DNA from: an uncultured Jannaschia sp.
Lineage (GTDB): Bacteria > Pseudomonadota > Alphaproteobacteria > Rhodobacterales > Rhodobacteraceae
Assembly: GCF_947494055.1 (NCBI RefSeq)
Contig: NZ_CANLTR010000001.1
Coordinates: 124,001 to 188,000, forward strand
Direction: 5' to 3'
Length of the DNA stretch: 64,000 bases
Position numbers and translations under genes: made by a program. Below the pieces are notes generated by a model that was not told where the DNA came from, ran no database searches, and saw only the letters and a program-made list of their open reading frames with translations. Of this stretch, positions 9,890 through 17,636 are shown in pieces (the first letter of the stretch is position 1; each line of letters starts with the position of its first letter).

Positions 9890-10446
9890 GGTTGAAGTCC
9901 TGGGCTCTTGGCCGCCAGAATGCTCCTAGCCTGCGGATCGTCTACTGGATCAAGGTCAACCTCAGCGTAACCTTTCCACACCCCATCTCTACGGTGCGAC
10001 CAAAGGCTGTACCAGTAGCATACATCGCGGATGTCAATCTGTGGAAGAATCTTTACGAAGTGATCTACTTTGTATTTCGACTTGACGGCTGCCTTATCCA
10101 TGAATGGCAAGATCTTAGGGAAAAAGCTCTGTTGTGTCTCACCTACAGGTAGAAAGGCGTAGGTGACCACATCCACATCGTTTGGCGGCCTGCTTTTGGT
10201 GTCTTCAATGTTCTCAAGGAAACTTCCGTCAATCCACTGGAATCCCTGAGTTACACCAATGGAGTGTAGTCCTGATCTCAGGTCTATCAAACCACTGAGT
10301 ATTTCAAACCGTTCGGAGCTCAAGCAAAATCGGTCTGCAAATTCTCTCAGGGAAACCCTATATGGGGAGCGGTCTTTCCCGGCAGGGTGAGCACCGGGCC
10401 TAACGGGCGGCACAACACCTGCCATATTCCAATCAGGGATAGACAA
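9886..10446 (-). CDS. DUF6932-like protein with predicted nucleotidyltransferase fold
   Basis: 186 residues. The N-terminus SIPDWNMAGVVPPVRPG and the SPYRVSL block match a family I know as DUF6932. The core DGSFLENIE followed 14 residues after GS by DVDVV fits the minimal-nucleotidyltransferase pattern G-S ... D-x-D, whose acidic pair binds the metal and NTP. The conserved start is reached only from a TTG at 10446, with AGGA about 8 nt upstream; the ATG eight codons later would remove the conserved IPDWN. It is first of a two-gene unit with a 4-nt overlap to the 305-residue gene. The AT-richer codon use and isolated position between carB and an antitoxin homologue point to horizontal transfer. 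Enzymatic activity is inferred from motif only. Confidence 0.75.
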   Translation of the reverse strand: MSIPDWNMAGVVPPVRPGAHPAGKDRSPYRVSLREFADRFCLSSERFEILSGLIDLRSGLHSIGVTQGFQWIDGSFLENIEDTKSRPPNDVDVVTYAFLPVGETQQSFFPKILPFMDKAAVKSKYKVDHFVKILPQIDIRDVCYWYSLWSHRRDGVWKGYAEVDLDPVDDPQARSILAAKSPGLQP

Positions 10447-10817
10447 ACTGATTTCCTGTATGGTTTTATTTTCTCATATCTCGGCTGAGCCATGATGATC
10501 TAAACACCACGTCAGGCTTTCTCGCAAGCGAAGTCGTTTCAACCCTATGGCGCGGCGGTCAACGTTGACGTTCAACAGGTTGCGCACAGTCACACCCTCA
10601 ACTTAGCACTGTTGCGCAACGCCCCCGGTGGGGTGGGGATGTCGCTGTGGGCCGGACGCTGAACGAATGACTTCCATGCTAGCTACGTCCGCCTCTGCGC
10701 ACTGCAACCGTTCATGTCGAGCGCAGCTAAGGTCTGGTTCTCCGGCCTTCCGTGTTCTTCGGTCCTATTACAGCGAACGGCCGCTTCACGCCCGATTCTG
10801 TCATATAGCTTCCGGCC
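10447..10817. other. Gene-free stretch with palindromes and a degenerate repeated motif
   Basis: No credible gene on either strand. It should hold the promoter of the NTase-like operon (AT-rich 10450-10505). It contains near-palindromes around 10561-10576 and a perfect GTTGCGCAAC at 10611-10620. On the minus strand two related segments appear at about 10784-10771 (GCGGCCGTTCGCTG) and 10673-10656 (AAGTCATTCGTTCAGCGTC). Such CGTTCGCTG/CATTCG-rich tracts look like a dispersed intergenic sequence I associate with Rhodobacteraceae. Confidence 0.4.
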
Positions 10818-11204
10818 CTACCCCTTCGACCGCTCGTACATCACGTTGATCACCGAGGCGTCGGGCTTCTGGGTTCCCTCCCAGCCCTCGCGGTATTCCT
10901 CGGCGAGGTCCCGGCCCTCGATCAACCCGCCCAGCCGGGCATGGACGAAGGCGCGCAGGATGTCGTTGATCCGGCCGCCCACGTTCGGGCCCATCGAGCG
11001 CAGCATCTTCATCACGTCGCGGTCGATGCGCGCCGTGACGTGCTCGCGCTCGGGGCGGCGGCTCTCCCAGATCTCCTGCCATTCGGGCGGGATGCGCCCG
11101 GCCCGCGCGACCTGCATGTGCATGTCCCACTCGAAGCGCCGCATCGCCCCGATCATGTCGTTGACATGGCCCTTCTGCGTCCTGGTCAGCTTCTCGCCCG
11201 CCAT
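10818..11204 (-). CDS. BrnA-like antitoxin homologue, without adjacent toxin
   Basis: 128 residues from the ATG at 11204, preceded by AGGAGG 6-7 nt upstream. The C-terminal half contains VTARIDRDVMKMLRSMG followed by RINDILRAFVHARL, the ribbon-helix-helix motif of BrnA-type antitoxins, which bind DNA as dimers and normally neutralise the BrnT nuclease. No brnT lies on either side, so this copy is solo and may act as a plain repressor. The N-terminal half (MAGEKLTRTQKGHVNDMIG, then a Trp/Arg-rich stretch) is longer than in classical BrnA. It is divergent from the sulfotransferase-like gene, with 11-bp iterons in the shared upstream region as candidate operators. Confidence 0.75.
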   Translation of the reverse strand: MAGEKLTRTQKGHVNDMIGAMRRFEWDMHMQVARAGRIPPEWQEIWESRRPEREHVTARIDRDVMKMLRSMGPNVGGRINDILRAFVHARLGGLIEGRDLAEEYREGWEGTQKPDASVINVMYERSKG

Positions 11205-11289
11205 CGCCGCCCTCCTGTCGCGAACCCTCGATTTCGGACGACGCTCGGGCGGAGCGGTGAACGCTTCGTTAACGCGGCCGCGTGCCACG

Positions 11290-11321
11290 GCCGTAACACA
11301 GCCGTAACACAGCCGTAACAC
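11290..11321. repeat. Three 11-bp iterons between divergent genes
   Basis: The unit GCCGTAACACA repeats head-to-tail about 2.9 times (11290-11300, 11301-11311, 11312-11321). One unit is about one helical turn, so bound proteins would line up on one face. They lie about 85 nt before the BrnA-like start and 78 nt before the sulfotransferase-like start. This is a plausible autoregulatory operator for the ribbon-helix-helix protein. Confidence 0.75.
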
Positions 11322-11398
11322 GCCCCTCGCGGCCGGTTGACACCGGGCCCCGCGCACCCTCCGGTGCCGTCCGGACCACATGGCTCAGGGAGACCGGG

Positions 11399-12385
11399 AT
11401 GAGATTGTTCCTGCATATCGGCATGGCGAAGACCGGCAGCACCGCGCTCCAGAACGCGCTGGCCCGGAGCCGCGATCTGCTCCGGCGACAGGACGCGGCC
11501 TATATCGGCAAGAAGCCTGTTTTTGCAGGCAATTCAGGCAAGGACGTCAACAGCTACGTCAAGCTCTCCCGGCAGAGCCACGCGGATCAGGCATCGCTGG
11601 CCGAGGCCTGTCACGCCGCCCTCCGGGACCGCCACGACAGGGACGGCCGGACGACCTTCATCGCCTCGCGGGAGGGGATCGTCGAGTGGGATCTGCTCCC
11701 CTTCGTCCAGCGCCTGGCCCAGCTCATGGACGTCCGCTGCATCGCCTACGTCCGCGAAGCCCGCCCCTGGGTCTCCTCCGCCTTCATCCAGCGCGCCCTC
11801 CGCAACAAGTCCATGTCCGGCCCGATCCCGAGCTTCGACGCGTTCGCCCCGGAACTCATTGGATATTATAGCTTCGTGCGGAACTGGGCCGAGGCCCTCG
11901 GCCCCGGTCTCGTGGTCCGGCAATATCGCTCCGACGACATCGTCGCCGACTTCGCCGAGGTCACGGGCCTGAAGCTGCGCAGCGCCGACCGCCGGATCCA
12001 CTCGACCAGCGAGGATGCCGAGAGCCTGCTGCGGGCCTGGTTCAACAGCCGCTTCGAGGGGTCCAGCGGGCCCGCGATCTTCCAGGAAACCGTGACGCCG
12101 CACGGCACGCTTTCCGCGCCGCGGCTCGACGAGATGATCGCGCGCTATCTCGACCATTCCTCGGTCGACGCCCATCTCGCGGGGCAGTCCGAGATCTTCG
12201 ACTATTTCCGCGACGTCCACGGCATCGACCTCATGCCCGACGCCGCCTCCTCGAGGCCCAAGCCAGACCGCGCGGCATTGCGCGACCGCATGCTCGACAT
12301 GCTGATCGAGCTCCAGATGCAGAACGCGCAGCGTATCTCGGACCTGGAGAAGCGGCTCGCGAAGGCGGAGGGATCTGCGGATTGA
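11399..12385 (+). CDS. Sulfotransferase-like P-loop protein
   Basis: 328 residues; GGGAG lies 6 nt before the ATG. The N-terminal LHIGMAKTGSTALQNAL is the 5'-phosphosulfate-binding loop of PAPS-dependent sulfotransferases (consensus like PKTGTTSL). IASREGI at about 88-94 and YVREARPWVSSAF at about 117-129 correspond to the strand-loop regions contacting the 3'-phosphate. A short coiled coil ends the protein (ELQMQNAQRISDLEKRLAKAE). Homologues in this group sit near polysaccharide genes; here no partner is adjacent. It may sulfate a glycan or lipid, but the substrate cannot be told. Confidence 0.75.
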   Translation: MRLFLHIGMAKTGSTALQNALARSRDLLRRQDAAYIGKKPVFAGNSGKDVNSYVKLSRQSHADQASLAEACHAALRDRHDRDGRTTFIASREGIVEWDLLPFVQRLAQLMDVRCIAYVREARPWVSSAFIQRALRNKSMSGPIPSFDAFAPELIGYYSFVRNWAEALGPGLVVRQYRSDDIVADFAEVTGLKLRSADRRIHSTSEDAESLLRAWFNSRFEGSSGPAIFQETVTPHGTLSAPRLDEMIARYLDHSSVDAHLAGQSEIFDYFRDVHGIDLMPDAASSRPKPDRAALRDRMLDMLIELQMQNAQRISDLEKRLAKAEGSAD

Positions 12386-12398
12386 CGGTGAGAACCGT
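12383..12398 (+). terminator. Hairpin at the end of the sulfotransferase-like gene
   Basis: GACGGT-GAGA-ACCGTC, a 6-bp stem with a GAGA tetraloop, overlapping the stop codon. No T-tract follows, so termination is possible but unproven. Confidence 0.4.
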
Positions 12399-12629
12399 CG
12401 CCCGTTCCGCCCCCTGAGGCCGCCGCAATCACCCCGCGACGCGCCTGACGGGCCACCGCCTCTGATGGCCCGATCTCCGTCGCAATCCCGTAGAGCCTGC
12501 CGCTGTTCGAGATTCCGGATGGCGCCGTCCCGGATTGCGATCCCGTGCATGTCGTGACCGCGCTGGAGCCATCGCACAAAATGCCGGTTCCGCGGTCCGG
12601 TCGGATCGCCGCGCTGCGTGACGTTGGTC

Positions 12630-13061
12630 CTAGCTGCGGCCTGCGAGCTGCAGCTCCAGTTCGAACAGCGCCTGTCGGAGCGTCGCAAGCTCGCCCGGAA
12701 GATCGCGGGCCGCCGATGTCGGCGGCGGTGTCGATGCATCCTCCGTGCCCCCGTATTCCGTCAACAGCGCCGTGACGCGCTGCAGTGACGCGCGCACGTC
12801 CACCTCGGACCCGACGTTCCGCGCCGCGCGCCCGGCCAGGTCCGCGAGCGCGGACGAGACATGCGGAACGCGCGCGGCGGTTTCGAGCTGTGCCACGGCA
12901 TCGACCGGCATGAACCGCGCCGCATGCTCCTCGTGCGTGGAATAATAGCGCCCGAGTGTGGCCTTGGACTTGCCGGTGGCGAGGCAGGCCCGCTCCACGC
13001 CGACAGCCTTCACGAGCGCCTCGGTCCGACGCTTCAGAAACCGCTCCACATCGCGTGTCAT
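12630..13061 (-). CDS. Small protein with CII-like helix-turn-helix
   Basis: 143 residues with GGAGGGGG about 7 nt before the ATG. Residues about 12-38 (TEALVKAVGVERACLATGKS then ATLGRYYS) fit the helix-turn-helix of small phage-type regulators of the CII kind, in which a recognition helix follows a GxSxxTLxRY turn. FMPVDAVAQLE next matches the same kind of protein. A central alanine-rich helix and a C-terminal helical stretch (ELATLRQALFELELQL) could mediate oligomerisation. Residues about 105-120 are a proline/threonine linker. No phage genes surround it. It is divergent from tdk, so it might act on that promoter region. Confidence 0.6.
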   Translation of the reverse strand: MTRDVERFLKRRTEALVKAVGVERACLATGKSKATLGRYYSTHEEHAARFMPVDAVAQLETAARVPHVSSALADLAGRAARNVGSEVDVRASLQRVTALLTEYGGTEDASTPPPTSAARDLPGELATLRQALFELELQLAGRS

Positions 13062-13159
13062 AGACCGTCCCCCTCCGGCAGGTTAGCGATATGTTGCCCT
13101 TGGGGAAAGCGCGGAGCGGCATCTTGCACCACGCCGCCGCGACCGGCAGGACGGCGCAT

Positions 13160-13762
13160 ATGGCGAAGCTCTACTTCCACTATTCCACGATGAACGCAGG
13201 CAAGAGCACGCTGCTTCTGCAGGCGGCCTACAATTACAACGAGCGCGGGATGCAGACCTACCTGTTGACCGCGCGGTTCGACGACCGGGCGGGCGCGGGA
13301 CGGATCGCCAGCCGGATCGGGATCGAGGCACCGGCGGAGACGTGGGACGCGGGCTCCGATCTCTTCGCGATGATCGCGGCACGGCTCGCCGACGGACCCT
13401 GCGGTTGCGTCCTCGTCGATGAGGCGCAGTGGCTGTCGCGCGATCAGGTCTGGCAGCTCGCCCGCGCGGTGGACGACCTCGACGTACCGGTGATGACCTA
13501 CGGTCTGCGCGTCGACTTCCGGGGCGAGCTGTTCCCGGGCTCAGCCACGCTGCTGGCGCTGGCGGACGAGCTTCGCGAGGTGCGGACGATCTGTCATTGC
13601 GGGCGCAAGGCCACGATGGTGGTGCGCCGGGACGCCGAAGGCCGCGCCCTGACCGAGGGCGCGCAGGTCGAGGTGGGCGGCAACGACCGCTACGTGAGCC
13701 TCTGCCGCCGGCATTTCCGCGAGGAGACCGGCGACCGCACCCCGACCGAACCGCCGGTCTGA
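13160..13762 (+). CDS. tdk: Thymidine kinase
   Basis: 200 residues from the ATG at 13160, preceded by AGGACGG; the longer in-frame start at 13091 adds a non-conserved tail. It phosphorylates thymidine with ATP in nucleotide salvage. The Walker A loop STMNAGKST is at residues 9-17, with the Walker B-like CVLVDEAQWL near the middle. YGLRVDFRGELFPGS is the family's nucleoside-binding lasso region. The zinc-site cysteines appear as ICHCGRKATM and SLCRRH. Length is normal for type II thymidine kinases. Confidence 0.96.
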   Translation: MAKLYFHYSTMNAGKSTLLLQAAYNYNERGMQTYLLTARFDDRAGAGRIASRIGIEAPAETWDAGSDLFAMIAARLADGPCGCVLVDEAQWLSRDQVWQLARAVDDLDVPVMTYGLRVDFRGELFPGSATLLALADELREVRTICHCGRKATMVVRRDAEGRALTEGAQVEVGGNDRYVSLCRRHFREETGDRTPTEPPV

Positions 13763-13765
13763 GGC

Positions 13766-13780
13766 GACCCGAGCCGGGTC
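13766..13780. terminator. Weak hairpin between tdk and the deaminase gene
   Basis: GACCCG-AGC-CGGGTC, a 6-bp stem just after the tdk stop in a convergent gap. No T-tract on either strand. Confidence 0.3.
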
Positions 13781-13840
13781 CGCTGCGGAAAGATCACGGA
13801 GGGAACCGGCCGCCGATCGACGCCGACCGCCCCTGTGCCG

Positions 13841-15166
13841 TCACGCCAAAAGCTTTGTCACGGCGCGCTCCGCCCGTTCGACCAGGAGCGGAAGGTCCAG
13901 CGTCGTGAGCGCACCGTCACGAACGACCTGCCGCCCCTCCACGAACAGGTCGCGCACGCGGCGCGGTCCGGCGAGGAGGAGCGCGGCGCGGTCCCAGCTT
14001 CCGGCAGCCTCGATCCCGCGCATGTCCCAGATCGCGACGTCCGCTCGCATTCCGGGCGCGAGTCGCCCGATATCGTCGCGCCCCAGCACCTCGGCGCCGC
14101 CCGTCGTGGCCATGCGCAACGCGTCCTGCGAGGCCATCGCATCCGCGCCCCGCGACACCCGCGCGAGCAGCATCGCCTGCCGCGCCTCGGACACGAGCGA
14201 GGCCATGTCGTTCGAGGCGGACCCGTCCACGCCCAGCCCGACCGGCACGCCCGCGTCCAGCATGGCCCGCACCGGCGCGATGCCGGAGCCGAGCCGGCAG
14301 TTCGAGCAGGGGCAATGCGCCACCCCGGTCCGCGTCCGGGCGAAAAGGTCGATCTCGTCGGCGTCGAGCTTGACGCAATGCGCGTGCCAGACATCCGCAC
14401 CGGTCCAGCCCAGATCCTCGACGTATTGCCCCGGCCGGCAGCCGAAGGTCGCGAGTGAGTAGCGGACATCCTCGTCGTTCTCCGCGAGGTGCGTATGGAG
14501 CCGCACGCCCTTGTCCCGCGCGAGACGGGCTGCGTCGCGCATCAGTTCGCGGCTGACCGAGAAGGGCGAGCAGGGCGCGATGCCGACGCGGCACATCGAA
14601 CCGGGCGCGGGATCGTGGAAGGCGTCGACCACGCGGACGCAATCGGCGAGCATCGCGGCCTCCCCCTCCACCAGCGCGTCGGGCGGCAGGCCGCCGGCGC
14701 TCTCGCCGATCGACATCGCGCCGCGTGTGGGGTGGAAGCGCAGGCCGGTCTCGGCGGCGGCGTGGATCGTGTCGTCGAGCCGGCTGCCGTTCGGGTAGAG
14801 ATAGAGGTGGTCCGACGACGTGCTGCACCCCGACAGCGCCAGTTCCGCCAGCCCGAGCTGCGTGGCGAGGTGCATGTGGTCGGGCGTGAACCGCGCCCAG
14901 ATCGGGTAGAGCGTGCGGAGCCAGCCGAAGAGCAGCGCGTCCTGCCCAGCGGGGACCGCGCGGGTCAGCGTCTGGTACAGGTGGTGGTGCGTGTTCACGA
15001 GGCCCGGCGTGACGAGGCAGCCCGCCGCGTCCACGACCTCGCCCACGGTCGCCAGCCCCGTTCCGACAGCCGCGATCACGCCGCCGCGGATCAGGATATC
15101 GGAGCCGGCCTTGGCCTCGTCCATCGTCAGGACGGCATCGGCGCCGCGGATCAGCGTCTCAGCCAT
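13841..15166 (-). CDS. 8-oxoguanine deaminase-like amidohydrolase
   Basis: 441 residues from the ATG at 15166. Amidohydrolase-superfamily features in order: TPGLVNTHHHLYQTLTR (metal-binding HxH), HTHLAEN, HCVKLDADEI and GVDGSASND (metal Asp). CPCSNCRLGSG and the DGSASND segment are typical of the subgroup annotated as 8-oxoguanine deaminase or hydroxydechloroatrazine ethylaminohydrolase (AtzB-like). The likely reaction is hydrolytic deamination of an oxidised or substituted purine to a urate-like product. The start overlaps the hisN stop by 8 nt, so the two are co-translated. Guanine deaminase proper is less likely. Confidence 0.85.
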   Translation of the reverse strand: MAETLIRGADAVLTMDEAKAGSDILIRGGVIAAVGTGLATVGEVVDAAGCLVTPGLVNTHHHLYQTLTRAVPAGQDALLFGWLRTLYPIWARFTPDHMHLATQLGLAELALSGCSTSSDHLYLYPNGSRLDDTIHAAAETGLRFHPTRGAMSIGESAGGLPPDALVEGEAAMLADCVRVVDAFHDPAPGSMCRVGIAPCSPFSVSRELMRDAARLARDKGVRLHTHLAENDEDVRYSLATFGCRPGQYVEDLGWTGADVWHAHCVKLDADEIDLFARTRTGVAHCPCSNCRLGSGIAPVRAMLDAGVPVGLGVDGSASNDMASLVSEARQAMLLARVSRGADAMASQDALRMATTGGAEVLGRDDIGRLAPGMRADVAIWDMRGIEAAGSWDRAALLLAGPRRVRDLFVEGRQVVRDGALTTLDLPLLVERAERAVTKLLA

Positions 15167-15947
15167 CGAGCAGGCGCATCGCGGCTTCGTGCAGCTCGGG
15201 TGTCGCGGCGGCCAGGACGCGCCCGCCGCCATGCGCCGGGCCGCCCGTCCAGTCCGTGACGATGCCACCCGCCGCCTCGATCAGCGCGATGGGCGCGACG
15301 ATGTCGTAGGGATGCAGCCCCGCCTCGATCACGAGGTCCACATGGCCCGCGGCAAGGAGCGCGTAGGCGTAGCAATCCATTCCGTAGCGCGTCAGCCGGC
15401 AGGCTCGCGCGACACGGTGGAACGCCGCGCCCTCCTCCGTGGTCCCGACCTCGGGGAACGTCGTGAAGATCGTCGCCTCCGCGAGCATGGTGGTCCCGCG
15501 CACGCGCAGGTCGCGCCGGGCATCGGGGCGCGTCCAGACGGCCCCTTCGGCGCTGCCCTCGAACCGCTCCCCGGTGAAGGGCTGGTCGACGATGCCGTAG
15601 ATCGGACCGGCCTCGTCCATCAGCCCGATCAGCACGCCCCAGGTCGGCGTGCCGCTGACGAAGCCGCGCGTCCCGTCGATCGGATCGAGCACCCAGGTCA
15701 GGCCGCTCGTCCCCGACTTCGGCGCCGCCTCCTCGCCGAGGATCGCGTCCCCGGGACGGAGCCGTGCGAGCAGGTCCCGCATCGCGGCCTCCGTCTCCCG
15801 GTCCGCGACCGTCACGGGATCGAAGGCCGTGCCCTTGCTCTCGACGTCGATCGGCAGGCGGAAGTGGCGCAGCGTCGTCGTGCGGGCCGCATCGGCGAGC
15901 GCGTGCGCGACGGGGCGGATCGCCGCGACGTCCGCGGCGAAGCTCAC
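15159..15947 (-). CDS. hisN: Histidinol-phosphatase, inositol-monophosphatase family
   Basis: 262 residues from a GTG at 15947 with GAAGG 8 nt upstream; a TTG 12 codons earlier gives a non-conserved extension without a Shine-Dalgarno. The metal-binding motifs of the IMPase fold are clear: GEEAAPK (Glu), WVLDPIDGTRGF (Asp-Asp) and HPYDIVAPIALIEAAGG (Asp). The overall pattern fits HisN, which removes the phosphate from histidinol phosphate in histidine biosynthesis; a general inositol-phosphatase role cannot be excluded. It lies between the XRE regulator gene and the deaminase gene on the same strand, 42 nt after the first and overlapping the second by 8 nt. Confidence 0.85.
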   Translation of the reverse strand: MSFAADVAAIRPVAHALADAARTTTLRHFRLPIDVESKGTAFDPVTVADRETEAAMRDLLARLRPGDAILGEEAAPKSGTSGLTWVLDPIDGTRGFVSGTPTWGVLIGLMDEAGPIYGIVDQPFTGERFEGSAEGAVWTRPDARRDLRVRGTTMLAEATIFTTFPEVGTTEEGAAFHRVARACRLTRYGMDCYAYALLAAGHVDLVIEAGLHPYDIVAPIALIEAAGGIVTDWTGGPAHGGGRVLAAATPELHEAAMRLLDG

Positions 15948-15989
15948 GGCCCGGCCTTCAAGGCACGCGCCGATCGGCGGCAAGCGACG

Positions 15990-16259
15990 TCATTCCGCCG
16001 CCGCCCGTCCCCCGGCCGGGCGCTGATCGTTGGCGGCCCGTTCGTCGAACCCTTCGAAGAAATGCGACACCGGCACCCCCGTCGCGGCGGCAATGTCCCA
16101 CAGGCGCGAGGCAGAGACACGGTTCGCCCCGGTCTCGTATTTCTGGATCTGCTGGAATCGGATCCCGACTTTCTCGGCGAGCTGCTGCTGCGTCATGTCG
16201 ATCTCCCAGCGGCGTTGTCGGATACGTTGGCCTACATAGAGGTCGACGGGATGCTTCAT
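15990..16259 (-). CDS. XRE-family transcriptional regulator
   Basis: 89 residues from the ATG at 16259 with AGGAG 6 nt upstream; the longer reading from 16313 adds an arginine-rich tail. It is a Cro/CI-type helix-turn-helix protein: GQRIRQRRWEIDMTQQQLAE, then VGIRFQQIQKYETGANRVSA as recognition helix, then LWDIAAATGVPVSHFFEG. It ends in a short Ala/Arg-rich tail. It resembles small single-domain regulators found in many alphaproteobacteria. Its position 42 nt before hisN suggests one transcript. A 513-nt gene-free region lies upstream. Confidence 0.9.
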   Translation of the reverse strand: MKHPVDLYVGQRIRQRRWEIDMTQQQLAEKVGIRFQQIQKYETGANRVSASRLWDIAAATGVPVSHFFEGFDERAANDQRPAGGRAAAE

Positions 16260-16772
16260 GTGTTCTCCTGCCCGGCTCGCGACAGGCGCTCGCCGGGATC
16301 TTGCCGCACTCATTACGCCGGCACGCGGTCATGGCCGACGATCACTTCATAGCGAAAGGAATTAACGAAAAGAAACCCTGGACCTTGCTGCATCTTGTTC
16401 ACGCGACGGAAAAGCCGGAGATCGGGACAGGCTGCAAGCCCCCCGGATCATAGCGCCCGTCCGCCCGCATTTGCGGGAACGGGCATCAGGGGGACCGAGA
16501 ACGTTCCCTCGATCCAAGCGCATGATTCGCGTCCCGTGTCCCGCGGCGGAGTTATTCCTTGGATTCCGGACCATGCCGCCCGTCCATCGAGGCTTCAGTC
16601 CATCGAATCGACGCCGGGTGGACCTGGGGTGGATGCCGCCACGCCGGGTCGTTAACGTAATCGGGCCGAGCCCCCTATGAGTGCTTGAAAAACACGGCTC
16701 CGAACCCGATATTCGATGACAAGAGGATCCCGGAAGGACCTCATTGCAGAACACGTCACTCGGAGGAGCCAG
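16260..16772. other. Gene-free regulatory region between the XRE gene and yccA
   Basis: 513 nt without a credible ORF on either strand. It must hold the promoter of the XRE gene (minus) and of yccA (plus; a good candidate is at 16685-16713). The remainder (about 16400-16670) shows only scattered short inverted repeats, and I see nothing else in it. Confidence 0.6.
16685..16713 (+). promoter_or_regulatory. Sigma70-type promoter for yccA
   Basis: TTGAAA (16685-16690), 17-nt spacer, GATATT (16708-16713). Expected start near 16720 leaves a leader of about 53 nt with GGAGGAG at 16762-16768 before the ATG. Confidence 0.6.
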
Positions 16773-17555
16773 ATGGCACAACTCGACGCCCTGCGGACCG
16801 GCCGGATCGCCGGAGCCCGCACCGCGGAAATCGACCAGGGCCTCCGCGCCCACATGAACAAGGTCTACGGCACGATGTCCGTAGGCATGCTGATCACCTT
16901 CGCCGCCGCCTGGGCCATTTCGGGCCTGGCCGTGACGTCGGACCCGGCGCAGGCCGTCGGGCAGATCGGTGCGGACAGCTATCTGACCAGCATCGGCGCC
17001 GCACTCTACACGTCGCCGCTCAAGTGGGTCGTGATGTTCGCGCCGCTGGCCTTCGTGTTCGGCTTCTCCGCCGGGATCAACCGCATGTCGGCCGCCACCG
17101 CGCAGCTGGTGTTCTATGCGTTCGCAGCGGTGATGGGCGTGTCGATCAGCTCGATCTTCCTCGTCTTCACCGGCACCTCGATCGCGCAGACCTTCCTCGT
17201 GACCTCGATCGCCTTCGCGAGCCTGTCGCTCTGGGGCTACGTCACAAACAAGGACCTTAGCGGGATGGGCACGTTCCTCCTGATGGGTCTGGTCGGCCTG
17301 ATCGCGGCGATGATCCTCAACATCTTCATCCAGTCCGAAGGTCTGGCGATGGCGATCCCGTTCATCGGCGTGCTGATCTTCGCGGGCCTCACCGCCTACG
17401 ACACGCAGCGGATCAAGACCGAGTACATCGCCCATGCCCAGCATGGCGACAGCGAATGGCTCGGCAAGTCGGCGATCATGGGCGCGCTGAGCCTGTATCT
17501 CGACTTCATCAACATGTTCATGTTCCTGCTCCAGTTCATGGGCAACCGCGAGTAA
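16773..17555 (+). CDS. Bax inhibitor-1/YccA family membrane protein
   Basis: 260 residues from the ATG at 16773, GGAGGAG just upstream. Seven hydrophobic segments can be picked out from about residue 30 to the end, as in the UPF0005/YccA family, with the C-terminal FIGVLIFAGLTAYDTQRIK signature and the final LYLDFINMFMFLLQFMGNRE. Bacterial relatives interact with the FtsH protease (YccA) or behave as Ca2+-leak channels (BsYetJ). The acidic/polar pair needed for the pH latch (YDTQ region, DFIN) is present. Monocistronic, with its own promoter and terminator. Confidence 0.95.
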   Translation: MAQLDALRTGRIAGARTAEIDQGLRAHMNKVYGTMSVGMLITFAAAWAISGLAVTSDPAQAVGQIGADSYLTSIGAALYTSPLKWVVMFAPLAFVFGFSAGINRMSAATAQLVFYAFAAVMGVSISSIFLVFTGTSIAQTFLVTSIAFASLSLWGYVTNKDLSGMGTFLLMGLVGLIAAMILNIFIQSEGLAMAIPFIGVLIFAGLTAYDTQRIKTEYIAHAQHGDSEWLGKSAIMGALSLYLDFINMFMFLLQFMGNRE

Positions 17556-17581
17556 GCCGGGGAACGTAGACACGATATTGC

Positions 17582-17607
17582 AAGAGCCACCCTTCGGGGT
17601 GGCTCTT
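17582..17607. terminator. Strong hairpin after yccA
   Basis: Perfect 11-bp stem (arms 17582-17592 and 17597-17607) closed by a TTCG tetraloop, followed on the plus strand by CTCGTT. Its position 26 nt after the stop fits a yccA terminator; it also faces the pseudogene on the other strand. Confidence 0.75.
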
Positions 17608-17636
17608 CTCGTTCAGGGCCGTGGGTTCGGGGTCGA

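Noticed and set aside
8811-10818. Possible prophage or transposon carrying the AT-rich genes
   Set aside because: No integrase, transposase, tRNA target or clear flanking direct repeat could be found, so only horizontal transfer by composition is suggested.
10628-10849. Plus-strand ORF of 73 codons in the gap beside the BrnA-like gene
   Set aside because: No ribosome-binding site, cysteine/serine/arginine-rich, and the region looks like a non-coding dispersed sequence.
11290-11321. Iterons as a replication origin or a CRISPR array
   Set aside because: Only three 11-bp units without spacers, no Rep protein or cas gene, and the position between two divergent genes fits an operator better.
13841-15166. 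Atrazine-degradation role for the amidohydrolase
   Set aside because: AtzB-like names are assigned by similarity only; the motif set fits 8-oxoguanine deaminase and no other s-triazine genes are present.
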